Source: Coralliovum pocilloporae
GTDB lineage: Bacteria; Pseudomonadota; Alphaproteobacteria; Rhizobiales; Cohaesibacteraceae
DNA: 64,000 nt
Direction: 5' to 3'
Assembly: GCF_030845175.1 (NCBI RefSeq)
Contig: NZ_CP132542.1
Coordinates: 1,306,001-1,370,000, forward strand
Below the pieces are notes generated by a model. That model did no database searches, was not told where the DNA came from, and saw only the letters and a program-made list of their open reading frames with translations. Below are positions 11,263 to 20,004 of the stretch, in pieces. Numbering within the stretch: position 1 is the stretch's first letter; each line of letters begins with the position of its first letter. Position numbers and translations under genes: made by a program.

Positions 11263-12759
11263 TTACTTCATGGTCGGGATGGAGAATTCCGCCCCTTCCT
11301 TGATACCCGATGGCCAGCGAGCCGTGATCGTCTTCGTACGGGTCCAGAACTTGATTGAGTCAGTTCCATGCTGGTTCAGATCACCAAAGGACGAGCTCTT
11401 CCAGCCGCCAAAGGAATGATAGGCCAGCGGCACGGGGATCGGCACATTGATACCAACCATGCCGATATTGATCCGGCTGGCAAAATCACGCGCCGTATCA
11501 CCATCGCGCGTGTAGATCGCAGTGCCATTGCCGTAAGAATGCTTCATTGGCAGGTCAATGGCTTCTTCGTAGGTTTTGGCACGGACAACCGAGAGAACCG
11601 GACCAAAGATCTCGGTCTTGTAGATATCCATGTCAGGCGTCACCTTATCGAACAGGCAGCCTCCCATGAAGTTCCCGTTCTCATAGCCCTGCATGGTAAA
11701 GCCGCGACCATCCACCACAAGCTCGGCGCCTTCCTCGACACCACGGTCCACCAGACCCTTGATCCGGGTCAGGGCTTCCTTGGTCACTACGGGCCCCATA
11801 TCCGCTTTCTCGTCGGTGTAAGGTCCGACGCGAAGGCTTTCGACACGTGGTGTCAGCATATCCACAAGGCGATTGGCGGTTTCTTCACCCACAGGAACAG
11901 CCACGGAAATCGCCATGCAGCGTTCACCGGCAGATCCATAGCCCGCACCGATCAAGGCATCTGCTGCCTGTTCAAGATCCGCGTCCGGCATGATGATCAT
12001 ATGGTTTTTCGCGCCACCAAAGGTCTGGGCACGCTTGCCGTGAGCCGTTGCCTGCGCATAGACATATTGCGCGATAGGCGTGGACCCAACAAAGGATACG
12101 GCACCGATATCCGGATCGTCACAAAGGGCATCCACAGCCACCTTGTCACCATTGACCACATTAAGAACACCCGCAGGCAGTCCCGCCTCAATCATCAGCT
12201 CGGCCAGGCGCATCGGAACAGACGGATCACGCTCGGACGGTTTCAGGATAAAGGCATTGCCACAGGCAATGGCAGGCGCGAACATCCACATCGGGATCAT
12301 GGCCGGGAAGTTGAACGGCGTGATACCGGCACCAATGCCAACCGGCTGGCGCATGGAGAACATGTCGATGCCCGGACCAGCCCCTTCGGTGAACTCGCCC
12401 TTCTGAAGATGCGGAATCCCGCAGACAAATTCACAGACTTCCAGACCGCGAATAACATCGCCCTTGGCATCATCCAGGGTTTTGCCATGCTCCCGAGACA
12501 GGAGCTCTGCCAGCTCATCCATATTCTGATTGAGCAGATCCACAAACTTGAAGAAAACACGCGCCCGACGCTGCGGATTGGTCGCGCCCCAGGCAGCCTG
12601 CGCCTCTTTGGCATTGGCAACGGCAGCCCTGATCTCTTCAACGGAAGCCAGAGCCACCGTCTTCTCCACTTCACCCGTTGCCGGGTTATAGACATCTGCA
12701 CTGCGTCCAGACGTTCCCGCGACGTGCTGTCCACCGATAAAATGACCAATCTCTGCCAT
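11263..12759 (-). CDS. mmsA: CoA-acylating methylmalonate-semialdehyde dehydrogenase
   Basis: Aldehyde-dehydrogenase-family enzyme converting methylmalonate or malonate semialdehyde to propionyl- or acetyl-CoA in valine and inositol breakdown. The protein has 498 residues. The catalytic Cys is in SAGERCMAISVAV, the family-typical MFSMRQPVGIGAGITPFNFP is present, and NAD-binding segments precede it. The ATG at 12759 is preferred because GGAGGAG lies just upstream; a longer reading from 12855 has no such site. The gene is divergent from a LysR regulator, which probably controls it through the TGTGCA palindrome between them. Confidence 0.93.
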   Translation of the reverse strand: MAEIGHFIGGQHVAGTSGRSADVYNPATGEVEKTVALASVEEIRAAVANAKEAQAAWGATNPQRRARVFFKFVDLLNQNMDELAELLSREHGKTLDDAKGDVIRGLEVCEFVCGIPHLQKGEFTEGAGPGIDMFSMRQPVGIGAGITPFNFPAMIPMWMFAPAIACGNAFILKPSERDPSVPMRLAELMIEAGLPAGVLNVVNGDKVAVDALCDDPDIGAVSFVGSTPIAQYVYAQATAHGKRAQTFGGAKNHMIIMPDADLEQAADALIGAGYGSAGERCMAISVAVPVGEETANRLVDMLTPRVESLRVGPYTDEKADMGPVVTKEALTRIKGLVDRGVEEGAELVVDGRGFTMQGYENGNFMGGCLFDKVTPDMDIYKTEIFGPVLSVVRAKTYEEAIDLPMKHSYGNGTAIYTRDGDTARDFASRINIGMVGINVPIPVPLAYHSFGGWKSSSFGDLNQHGTDSIKFWTRTKTITARWPSGIKEGAEFSIPTMK

Positions 12760-12810
12760 GAGAGGCTCCTCCATAAACAATCTGCCCTGTTGTCGCACTC
12801 CATAATTTAA

Positions 12811-12854
12811 TGTGCAATAGTCACGAAAGCGCATCTGTTGTGCATTTTTGCACA
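12811..12854. promoter_or_regulatory. Candidate LysR operator between mmsA and the divergent regulator
   Basis: A perfect inverted repeat TGTGCA-TTTT-TGCACA (12839-12854) lies 21 bases before the regulator's ATG, and a further TGTGCA half-site starts at 12811. Placement between divergent genes and the near T-N11-A spacing fit a LysR-type binding region. Which regulator binds is inferred. Confidence 0.6.
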
Positions 12855-12874
12855 TTACTCACTTGGAGAGCAGA

Positions 12875-13765
12875 ATGAACTGGGACGATGTCCGCATCTT
12901 TCTCGCCATCGCAAGAGCCGGCCAGCTGCTCGCCGCAGCCAAACGGCTCGGCATCAATCATGCCACGGTCGGCAGACGCCTGACCGCACTCGAACAGGAC
13001 CTGAAGGCCAAGCTCATTGACCGGCGCCCGAATGGCTGCGCCCTGACGGAACAGGGAGAACAGTTTCTCACTCTCGCCGAGCGCATGGAAGCCGATATGC
13101 TCACAGCCCGCAGCACGATAGGCGGCACGGATGTGGATCTGTCCGGTACCGTCCGCATCGGTGCATCAGATGGCTTCGGCGCAATCTTTCTCGCGCCGCG
13201 CCTTGGACCGCTTCTTGAGCGCTATCCTGACCTGAAGATCGAGCTGGTACCGGTTCCTCAGAGCTTTTCCCTATCACGGCGTGAGGCTGACATCGCGATT
13301 ACCATAGGCAGGCCGGATCATGGGCGCGTGATTGCCCGAAAGCTCGTCGATTACAGTCTGTCCCTGTTTGCAAGCCAGACCTATCTCGAGCAACACGGGA
13401 CACCGGCATCCATCGAAGACCTGCAGAGCCATCGTCTCGTGAGCTATGTGGATGACCTGGTGTTCAACCCGAACCTTCACTACACGTCAGAATTCAGCAG
13501 AAACTGGGCCGCACAGTTTGAATGCGCCACGACTCACGGACAGATGGAGGCGGTCAATGCCGGTCTCGGTATTGGTATATTGCATGATTATCTGGTGAAG
13601 GATCATCACAGACTGAAGCGCATTCTCCACCAGCATTCCATCACCCGCTCCTACTGGCTGGTTTTTCACGAGACAATCCGGGATCTGCAGCGCATCAAGA
13701 CTGTTGCCGAGTTCATCTATGATCTCGTCGGCAGGGAAAAGTCCGTTTTCAACAGTCCTGCATGA
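12875..13765 (+). CDS. LysR-family transcriptional regulator
   Basis: A 296-residue protein with an N-terminal winged helix-turn-helix (MNWDDVRIFLAIARAGQLLA, then the recognition helix in NHATVGRRLTALEQ) and a C-terminal periplasmic-binding-protein-like effector domain. The ATG at 12875 follows GGAGAG by five bases. Divergent transcription from mmsA and a TGTGCA palindrome in the shared gap suggest that it regulates mmsA and itself. It overlaps the 3' end of the convergent phosphatase-like gene by 17 bases. The inducer is unknown. Confidence 0.92.
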   Translation: MNWDDVRIFLAIARAGQLLAAAKRLGINHATVGRRLTALEQDLKAKLIDRRPNGCALTEQGEQFLTLAERMEADMLTARSTIGGTDVDLSGTVRIGASDGFGAIFLAPRLGPLLERYPDLKIELVPVPQSFSLSRREADIAITIGRPDHGRVIARKLVDYSLSLFASQTYLEQHGTPASIEDLQSHRLVSYVDDLVFNPNLHYTSEFSRNWAAQFECATTHGQMEAVNAGLGIGILHDYLVKDHHRLKRILHQHSITRSYWLVFHETIRDLQRIKTVAEFIYDLVGREKSVFNSPA

Positions 13766-14171
13766 TCAGATCTGTCATTTGCAGCAGACCGGACAGTGCC
13801 GCAACCGACCTGTCATCAGAAGGGGAAGACTGGGCCAGGGACGACAGATAGGCTTTGTAGCTGCGCACCACCCGGCCGGGAAACGCTGCTTCCATAGCAA
13901 CGCCGGTCGGTTTATCGAAGCAGATGACCTGATCCAGATCAGGCGCAAAAGGCTGAGCAAAGATCTGCCAGGATTTTGGGTGCAGCCCCTCGGCAGACAG
14001 ACCTGTTTTGTCCAGCATCCGCTTCAGTTTTGGGCTGACCCGCTCTCCCGGCTCGAGCCCGGCACTAAAGGCACGAAGATCTGTTGCCGAACGTCCATTG
14101 ATGTAGGCTTCTGCAAACTGGCTGAGAAACGCGTTATCCCGGCAGACAAGCAGAACACTCTTCTGACGCAT
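13749..14171 (-). CDS. Degenerate low-molecular-weight phosphatase-like protein
   Basis: A 140-residue protein whose N-terminus aligns with the P-loop of low-molecular-weight protein tyrosine phosphatases and arsenate reductases. Where the family has V-C-x-G-N-S-x-R-S, this protein has VCRDNAFLS (residues 9-17). The nucleophilic Cys10 is kept, but the phosphate-binding Arg is Leu and the Gly is Asp. Size and the later PDLDQVICFD segment support the fold. Catalysis is therefore doubtful; it may be a sensor or a decaying gene. The start at 14171 follows AAGGGG. It converges on the LysR gene. Confidence 0.65.
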   Translation of the reverse strand: MRQKSVLLVCRDNAFLSQFAEAYINGRSATDLRAFSAGLEPGERVSPKLKRMLDKTGLSAEGLHPKSWQIFAQPFAPDLDQVICFDKPTGVAMEAAFPGRVVRSYKAYLSSLAQSSPSDDRSVAALSGLLQMTDLIMQDC

Positions 14172-14348
14172 CGAATCACCCCTTCCATCCGTCTGGAAAA
14201 TTCGATTGCGGACATACGCGCACTTCATGACAGAAATGCCACGAAAGAAAGACATTCTGTCGAAAAAGAAATAACGGCCTTGTGGTTAAATTTTCTTTCA
14301 ACATTTTCCGGCTAACTGGTGGCGGGAACGGAGCAAAAAGCATTTCAC

Positions 14349-14683
14349 ATGATTGCTGGAAAACACATCCGATCAACCGCACTACTGGTCAGCTTCTGGC
14401 TTTTCATGACCAGCGGATTATTTGGCCTGATGGCCATGCCAAAAGCTGGTTCAGATCGTCTTGCGATTTTTTTTTACCTCCCTGGTCTGAGGCTGGCTCT
14501 GTCATGCACGTCATTGCCAATGCTGATGGGCGCCTGCTGTCACCGGGGCGCTGGCCCTGGGTTGCTGTTGCACAATCAGATGACCCGGAATTTGTCGCAC
14601 GGCTCTATGCAGCTGGTGCTGTTTTTGTCGGGAACGCGGATGCGTTCTCCCTCTGTTTTACGGATCAAGGAACGCAGATATAG
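14349..14683 (+). pseudogene. Small membrane-anchored protein gene, interrupted by a frameshift at a T9 tract
   Basis: Two overlapping frames make one sensible protein. From 14349 the first frame gives a signal or anchor (MIAGKHIRSTALLVSFWLFM, then SGLFGLMAMP). The second frame, to the stop at 14683, gives a soluble domain containing GRWPWVAVAQSDDPEFVARL and YAAGAVFVGNADAF. They meet at nine T bases (14467-14475). Ten T, or a -1 slip on the tract, would join them into about 111 residues. The domain resembles small uncharacterised alphaproteobacterial proteins that I cannot name. This may be a true mutation, phase variation, programmed slippage or a sequencing error. No clear ribosome-binding site is seen. 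Confidence 0.55.
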
Positions 14684-14717
14684 GCCTCAAACGCCTCTGC
14701 AGAAATGAGTATAAACG

Positions 14718-16175
14718 ATGATCAAACTGTCAGAAATCCGCCAGCAATTCGCGCGTTTTCTCTGCGCGCTGCTCTGGGTCAATGTTGCAATTCTTACTGG
14801 GTTGGCTCTGACAGGATCAGGTCTTGGCGGCTGGATTGCTACTGCTATGGGACTGACCGGAGCAGGCCTCACCACAGCACTCTATAAGAGTTCCGGTACG
14901 GGTACCCTGACCCGGGATGTCAGCGCTGTCAGCATATCATCTCAGGTTGCCCTGATCGTCTTTCTGTTCTCCGGTCACAGTTACCAGGTTGACTGGCACA
15001 TGTATTTCTTCGCGGCTCTGGCCGTGCTCGCTGGCTGGTGCTGCTGGCGCACAATCGTTGTCGGTGCCGGAACCATCGCGGTTCACCATCTGGCACTGAA
15101 CTTCGCTTACCCGATGGCTGTCTTTCCGGAAGGTGGAGATCTGGTCCGCGTGCTACTCCATGCTGGCATTCTCATCCTCCAGGCCAGTGCGCTGATCTGG
15201 GTAACAGCCAAACTGGCTGGCACATTGAATCTTGCAGCAACCGCTGTCGAGGAAGCCGAGGATGCAAAAGCTGAAGCAGAAACCCTTCTCGCTCAACAGG
15301 CTGGTTCCCAGGAACGGGATCAGGAGCGCAATCAGACGATCAATCAGCTGATTGAACAGTTCCAGTCAAAAGCGGAAAATGCACTCCATGCTGTATCTGA
15401 AACCAATCAGACCATGGAAGAAACCGCCCAGACGCTGACATCGGTAGCGAACAACACGCTTGCCCAGTCCAGCAATGCCTCGGATGCGTCAAATACAGCC
15501 AATGGCAGCGTGGAAACCGTTGCAGCCGCCGCCGAAGAACTGTCCGCTTCAATTGAGGAAATTCGACGACAGGTCTCTCACACGAAACGTATCGTGTCTG
15601 AAACCTCCACGGCTGCCCAGTCCACCAACGAGAAGGTATCGAGCCTCGATACGGCAGCACAGAAAATTGGCGAAGTCGTCACGCTCATTCAGGACATTGC
15701 CGAGCAGACCAACCTTCTGGCCCTGAACGCCACAATCGAGGCTGCACGCGCCGGCGAAATGGGCAAGGGTTTTGCCGTAGTCGCCTCTGAAGTGAAGGAA
15801 CTGGCGAACCAGACGTCCAAGGCAACCGAGGAAATCTCCCAGCAGATTTCCGGTATCCAGTCTTCCACCAAGGATGCTGTGGACGCCATTGATTCCATTG
15901 CTAAGACAATGAATGACGTCAACGACTACACATCATCAATTGCCGTTGCCGTTGAAGAACAGGGTGCGGCCACAGGCGAAATCAGCTCCAGTGTCCAGTC
16001 TGCAGCGGAGGGCACCCGCATGGTGTCTCAGAATATCGGCAACGTCTCGGAATCGGTCTCAACGACGAGTGATGCAGCGAATCGAGTTCTTGATGCGGGC
16101 AACGAGCTCTCCCGCCAGACAAATGTCCTGCGCGAGGAAATCAACAGCTTCCTTTCAAGCGTCAAGGCCGCGTAA
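14718..16175 (+). CDS. Methyl-accepting chemotaxis protein with an all-membrane N-terminal domain
   Basis: A 485-residue chemoreceptor. The N-terminal about 170 residues contain about five or six transmembrane segments with [20 protein letters not shown] and [10 protein letters not shown], a membrane-embedded sensory region rather than a periplasmic one. A short coiled coil follows, then the cytoplasmic signalling domain with the conserved hairpin tip [20 protein letters not shown] and the [20 protein letters not shown] segment. No CheW/CheA genes are nearby, so it is an orphan receptor. The signal is unknown. Confidence 0.93.
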   Translation: MIKLSEIRQQFARFLCALLWVNVAILTGLALTGSGLGGWIATAMGLTGAGLTTALYKSSGTGTLTRDVSAVSISSQVALIVFLFSGHSYQVDWHMYFFAALAVLAGWCCWRTIVVGAGTIAVHHLALNFAYPMAVFPEGGDLVRVLLHAGILILQASALIWVTAKLAGTLNLAATAVEEAEDAKAEAETLLAQQAGSQERDQERNQTINQLIEQFQSKAENALHAVSETNQTMEETAQTLTSVANNTLAQSSNASDASNTANGSVETVAAAAEELSASIEEIRRQVSHTKRIVSETSTAAQSTNEKVSSLDTAAQKIGEVVTLIQDIAEQTNLLALNATIEAARAGEMGKGFAVVASEVKELANQTSKATEEISQQISGIQSSTKDAVDAIDSIAKTMNDVNDYTSSIAVAVEEQGAATGEISSSVQSAAEGTRMVSQNIGNVSESVSTTSDAANRVLDAGNELSRQTNVLREEINSFLSSVKAA

Positions 16176-16196
16176 GGCTTCCTGACCCTTTAAAGC

Positions 16197-16231
16197 AAAA
16201 AGCCCGCAGATCCCAGGATCCGCGGGCTTTT
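16197..16231. terminator. Bidirectional terminator between the chemoreceptor gene and sdhB
   Basis: AAAAGCCCGC and GCGGGCTTTT form a stem with inner GATCC/GGATC pairing and T-rich flanks on both strands. The genes on either side converge on it. Confidence 0.85.
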
Positions 16232-16254
16232 CTTATATCGAAACAGTCTGCTCT

Positions 16255-17034
16255 CTAAATCCGTCGCTCGACCATCATCTTTTTGATCTCGGCAATGGCT
16301 TTTGCCGGATTGAGGCCTTTCGGGCAGGTCTGCGAACAGTTCATGATTGTGTGGCAGCGATAGAGACGGAACGGGTCTTCCAGATTATCCAGACGTTCAC
16401 CTGTCGCTTCATCACGGCTGTCAATGAGCCAGCGATAGGCCTGCAGCAGCACTGCAGGGCCGAGATACCGGTCACCATTCCACCAGTAGCTCGGGCAGGA
16501 TGTGGAACAGCAGGCACACAGGATACATTCGTAGAGACCGTCGAGTTTCTCGCGGTCCTCACGGCTCTGCAGCCATTCCTTCTGCGGTTCTGGCGTTGTC
16601 GTCTGCAGCCACGGCTCAATGGACCGGTGCTGGGCATAGAAATTATTGAGGTCCGGAACCAGATCCTTGACCACCGGCATATGCGGCAGCGGATAGATCT
16701 TCACCGCACCATTCACCTCATCCATACCCTTGGTACAGGCCAGTGTGTTGGTTCCATCGATATTCATCGCGCAGGATCCGCAAATGCCCTCGCGACAGGA
16801 CCGACGGAATGTCAGGGTCGGGTCCACCTTGTTCTTGATGTAGATAAGGCCATCGAGAACCATTGGCCCACAATCATCCAGGTCCACATAATAGGTGTCG
16901 ACGCTCGGATTGGCATCGTCATCCGGACTCCAGCGATAAATCCGGTATTCCCGGACATTCGCTGCGCCATCCGGTTTCGGCCAGACCTTACCTTCGGTTA
17001 CCTGCGAATTCTTGGGGAGTGCTAGTTCAACCAT
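16255..17034 (-). CDS. sdhB: Succinate dehydrogenase iron-sulfur subunit
   Basis: Electron-transfer subunit of complex II, passing electrons from SdhA to quinone. The 259-residue protein shows all three cluster motifs. The [2Fe-2S] site is [15 protein letters not shown], the [4Fe-4S] site is [17 protein letters not shown], and the [3Fe-4S] site is [20 protein letters not shown] near the C-terminus. It follows sdhA by 17 bases and ends the sdhCDAB operon, just before a bidirectional terminator. Confidence 0.97.
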   Translation of the reverse strand: MVELALPKNSQVTEGKVWPKPDGAANVREYRIYRWSPDDDANPSVDTYYVDLDDCGPMVLDGLIYIKNKVDPTLTFRRSCREGICGSCAMNIDGTNTLACTKGMDEVNGAVKIYPLPHMPVVKDLVPDLNNFYAQHRSIEPWLQTTTPEPQKEWLQSREDREKLDGLYECILCACCSTSCPSYWWNGDRYLGPAVLLQAYRWLIDSRDEATGERLDNLEDPFRLYRCHTIMNCSQTCPKGLNPAKAIAEIKKMMVERRI

Positions 17035-17051
17035 GTCGCCTGTCCTCGCCC

Positions 17052-18878
17052 TTAATACACACGCGCTTTTGGCGCAATTTTCTTGAGATCAATGCCGCCA
17101 TCCTCAAACTTGGTCAGCGGTTCAAGAACCACAGGACGATAGTCAAGTTTGACCTCTCCCTCGTCGTTGACCCACGACAGGGTGTGCTTGCGCCACTCTT
17201 CGTCGTTACGGCCAGCCAATGGGCCATCCTTGTAGTCCTCACGGGCATGAGCCCCGCGGCTTTCCTTACGCGCTTCAGCGCCATAAACCGTGGTGATGGC
17301 ATTGGCCATCAGGTTCTCAAGCTCAAGACTCTCCACGAGATCCGAGTTCCAGACCATCGACCGGTCAGTGACCTTGATGTCCTTCATTTCTCCCCAGATC
17401 GCCGAGATGCGCTTGCAACCCTGTTCAAGACTTTCCTGGGTGCGGAATACGGCTGCATCGTCCTGCATGGCCCGCTGCATCTTCTCACGCAGATCAGCAG
17501 TCGGAATGGCACCATCCGCATAACGAACCCGGTCGAAGCGATCCATGATCTTCTCGCAGGACGCCGCATTGGGGGTCGGGATGGCCTCTTCGCGATTGAT
17601 CACCTGACCCGCACGAATAGCTGCAGCGCGCCCAAACACCACAAGGTCGATCAGGGAGTTTGATCCAAGACGGTTTGCCCCATGAACCGATGCACAGCCA
17701 GCTTCACCAACAGCCATCAGACCAGGCTGGATGCGGTTCGGATTATCACCATCCGCATTCAGCGCTTCGCCCCAGTAATTGGTTGGAATACCGCCCATAT
17801 TGTAGTGAACCGTCGGCAGAACCGGGATCGGTTCTCTGGTGACATCAACACCGGCAAAGATCTTGGCGGATTCAGAAATACCCGGCAGGCGTTCTGCCAG
17901 CAGCGCCGGATCAAGATGATCCAGGTGCAGGTAGATATGGTCTGTTGCCTTACCAACACCGCGCCCTTCACGGATTTCCATGGTCATGCAGCGGGAAACC
18001 ACATCGCGGGATGCAAGATCCTTGGCACTCGGTGCATAACGCTCCATGAAGCGCTCGCCTTCCGAGTTCACCAGATAGCCGCCTTCACCGCGCGCACCCT
18101 CTGTAATCAAACAGCCTGAGCCATAGATTCCCGTCGGGTGGAACTGTACGAACTCCATATCCTGCATTGGCAGCCCGGCACGCGCCACCATACCACCACC
18201 ATCACCTGTACAGGTATGAGCGGACGTGGCAGAGAAATAGGCTCGACCATAACCACCTGTCGCCAGAACCACCATTTTCGCCGCAAAGCGGTGGATGGTA
18301 CCGTCATCAAGGTTCCAGGCAATCACGCCCTGGCAGACCCCGTCGTCAGACATGATCAGATCAAGCGCAAAATACTCGATGAAGAACTGCGCATTGTTCC
18401 GAAGCGACTGGCCATACAATGTGTGCAGAATGGCATGACCGGTCCGGTCTGCCGCCGCGCAGGTCCGTTGCACGGGCGGGCCATCGCCATAATTCTGCAT
18501 ATGCCCGCCAAACGGACGCTGATAGATCCGGCCGTCTTCGGTCCGCGAGAACGGCACACCGTAATGCTCAAGTTCATAGACTGCAGCTGGAGCCTCTTTC
18601 GCCAGATATTCCATGGCGTCTGTATCACCCAGCCAGTCCGATCCCTTGACCGTATCGTACATGTGCCATTCCCAGCAGTCTGGCGTCATGTTGGTAAGGG
18701 AGGCAGCAATACCGCCCTGCGCCGCAACCGTGTGCGAGCGGGTCGGGAAAACCTTGGTAATACAGGCTGTCTTCAGCCCCTGCTCGGCCATGCCAAGCGT
18801 CGCACGGAGCCCGGCACCACCGGCACCGACAACGATCACATCAAACTGGTGATCGACAAACTGATAGGCAGATGCCAT
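17052..18878 (-). CDS. sdhA: Succinate dehydrogenase flavoprotein subunit
   Basis: Catalytic subunit of complex II, oxidising succinate to fumarate with covalently bound FAD. The 608-residue protein begins [20 protein letters not shown] (Rossmann GAGGAG). The FAD-linking motif is [10 protein letters not shown], and [20 protein letters not shown] lies in the active-site region. The ATG at 18878 is preferred because GGAGG lies eight bases upstream; a longer frame from 18908 overlaps sdhD. It sits between sdhD and sdhB. Confidence 0.97.
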   Translation of the reverse strand: MASAYQFVDHQFDVIVVGAGGAGLRATLGMAEQGLKTACITKVFPTRSHTVAAQGGIAASLTNMTPDCWEWHMYDTVKGSDWLGDTDAMEYLAKEAPAAVYELEHYGVPFSRTEDGRIYQRPFGGHMQNYGDGPPVQRTCAAADRTGHAILHTLYGQSLRNNAQFFIEYFALDLIMSDDGVCQGVIAWNLDDGTIHRFAAKMVVLATGGYGRAYFSATSAHTCTGDGGGMVARAGLPMQDMEFVQFHPTGIYGSGCLITEGARGEGGYLVNSEGERFMERYAPSAKDLASRDVVSRCMTMEIREGRGVGKATDHIYLHLDHLDPALLAERLPGISESAKIFAGVDVTREPIPVLPTVHYNMGGIPTNYWGEALNADGDNPNRIQPGLMAVGEAGCASVHGANRLGSNSLIDLVVFGRAAAIRAGQVINREEAIPTPNAASCEKIMDRFDRVRYADGAIPTADLREKMQRAMQDDAAVFRTQESLEQGCKRISAIWGEMKDIKVTDRSMVWNSDLVESLELENLMANAITTVYGAEARKESRGAHAREDYKDGPLAGRNDEEWRKHTLSWVNDEGEVKLDYRPVVLEPLTKFEDGGIDLKKIAPKARVY

Positions 18879-18882
18879 CCCA

Positions 18883-19263
18883 TCAACCTCCGAAACTGAT
18901 TTTGGCAATGGCGTAGAGAGCGGAGAAACCGATCAACACGCTGAAGAATGTATTGGCGAGCAGAGAGAGCACTTTCAGTCCTTCAGTGTGAATGTAGTCC
19001 TCAATCACGATCTGCATGCCAAGTTTCATGTGAATGACGCCGGAAATGACCATAAGGCTGGTCAGAATAGCGATCACCGGATGCGCCATGGTTTCCCGTG
19101 CCGTGACGAAATCCATGCTCGACATGGAAATCACCAGAATGACGAAAAACAGCATCAGCGGCACATTGGCCACAGCTGTCAGACGCTGATGCCAGAAATG
19201 TTCTGTGCCTTCCTTGGCAGACCCCAGGCCCCGTACTTTTCCAAGTGGCGTTCTCATATCCAT
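18883..19263 (-). CDS. sdhD: Succinate dehydrogenase membrane anchor subunit SdhD
   Basis: A 126-residue integral membrane protein with three hydrophobic segments. With SdhC it binds heme b and quinone and anchors complex II. The family-typical [20 protein letters not shown] begins the first membrane segment, and [20 protein letters not shown] holds a His suited to heme ligation. GGGAGG lies seven bases before the ATG at 19263. It overlaps nothing except the very end of sdhC's stop region and is followed at once by sdhA. Confidence 0.93.
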   Translation of the reverse strand: MDMRTPLGKVRGLGSAKEGTEHFWHQRLTAVANVPLMLFFVILVISMSSMDFVTARETMAHPVIAILTSLMVISGVIHMKLGMQIVIEDYIHTEGLKVLSLLANTFFSVLIGFSALYAIAKISFGG

Positions 19264-19276
19264 TGTTCTGCCTCCC

Positions 19277-19681
19277 CTAAAGGCCGCGCACGGCATAAGC
19301 GATTACCCAAACCACAATGGTCAGCGCAATCGAGCCGACAAGTGTCGCTTTTGCCAGCCAGTCACGGCTGCCTTTTTCAAGGCCATGGCCAAAGTCCCAG
19401 ATGAAGTGACGCAACCCGCCCAGCATGTGATGCAGCAGCGCCCATGTATATCCAAGCAGGATGATCCGGCCGATCCAGGATCCGAAGAACCATTGCACAG
19501 CATCATAGGACTTCGGATTGCCCGCCAGCGCCAGAAGCCACAGAACCACCAGAACCGTGCCGAGATAAAGTGCAACGCCGGTAATCCGGTGCACAATCGA
19601 CATCATCATGGTGAAAATAGGCTTGTAGATCTGCAAATGCGGGGAGAGAGGGCGTTTCGCCTTCAGATCAATGTTTGACAT
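19277..19681 (-). CDS. sdhC: Succinate dehydrogenase cytochrome b556 subunit SdhC
   Basis: A 134-residue membrane anchor with three transmembrane segments. It starts MSNIDLKAKRPLSPHLQIYK, continues with SIVHRITGVALYLGT at the quinone-site helix, and carries a candidate heme-ligand His in LLHHMLGGLRHFIWDFGH. It is first in sdhCDAB. A promoter-like TTGACG-17-TAGAAA (19742-19770) and the TTACGTTTACGTAA motif also found before mdh precede it. Confidence 0.95.
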   Translation of the reverse strand: MSNIDLKAKRPLSPHLQIYKPIFTMMMSIVHRITGVALYLGTVLVVLWLLALAGNPKSYDAVQWFFGSWIGRIILLGYTWALLHHMLGGLRHFIWDFGHGLEKGSRDWLAKATLVGSIALTIVVWVIAYAVRGL

Positions 19682-19700
19682 AATTGGTTCCCGACTCCAT

Positions 19701-19717
19701 CTTACGTAAACGTAAAG
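19701..19717 (-). promoter_or_regulatory. Candidate operator shared by the mdh and sdhC leaders (sdhC copy)
   Basis: The minus strand reads CTTTACGTTTACGTAAG, sharing TTACG[CT]TTACGTAA with the mdh leader. It lies about 20 bases before the sdhC ATG and downstream of the predicted -10, so inside the 5' untranslated region. The sequence contains a TTACGT direct repeat and the palindrome TTACGTAA. Confidence 0.5.
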
Positions 19718-19741
19718 ATGTTTATTTGGAGGCTATGTCCT

Positions 19742-19770
19742 TTTCTAGCGGCTATACTGGCAGGCGTCAA
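19742..19770 (-). promoter_or_regulatory. Predicted sigma-70 promoter of sdhCDAB
   Basis: On the minus strand TTGACG, a 17-base spacer and TAGAAA fit the usual housekeeping consensus in alphaproteobacteria. The start point would fall near 19735. Confidence 0.55.
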
Positions 19771-20004
19771 AGCCACCATGTCGAAAATGGCATATTTTCA
19801 TGCGAAAACAGAATGCGTCTGTCTGATTACGCATAGGCTTTTCGACTAATAGGGCAAAGAAAGGATCGATTGTGCAGCTCCCCCAACCAACAGCACACGA
19901 ACAGATGTAACTTCAAATGGCAGCAACACCCTGCCCGCCATTACGCATAAGACTGGAAAAAACTGGTTTACAATCTATTAAGATACCAGGCTTTCAGATT
20001 GCAA
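19771..20004. other. Gene-free stretch upstream of the sdh promoter
   Basis: This is the upstream part of the 323-base gap between sdhC and the mesaconyl-CoA hydratase gene. It is AT-richer than its surroundings and I see no gene, repeat or terminator in it. It may hold further sdh regulatory sites. Confidence 0.5.

Noticed and set aside
11368-12810. 480-codon rightward frame opposite mmsA
   Set aside because: Shadow of mmsA; the leftward frame carries all aldehyde-dehydrogenase motifs.
13749-14171. Calling this gene arsenate reductase or tyrosine phosphatase
   Set aside because: The phosphate-binding Arg and Gly of the P-loop are replaced, so an enzymatic name is not supported.
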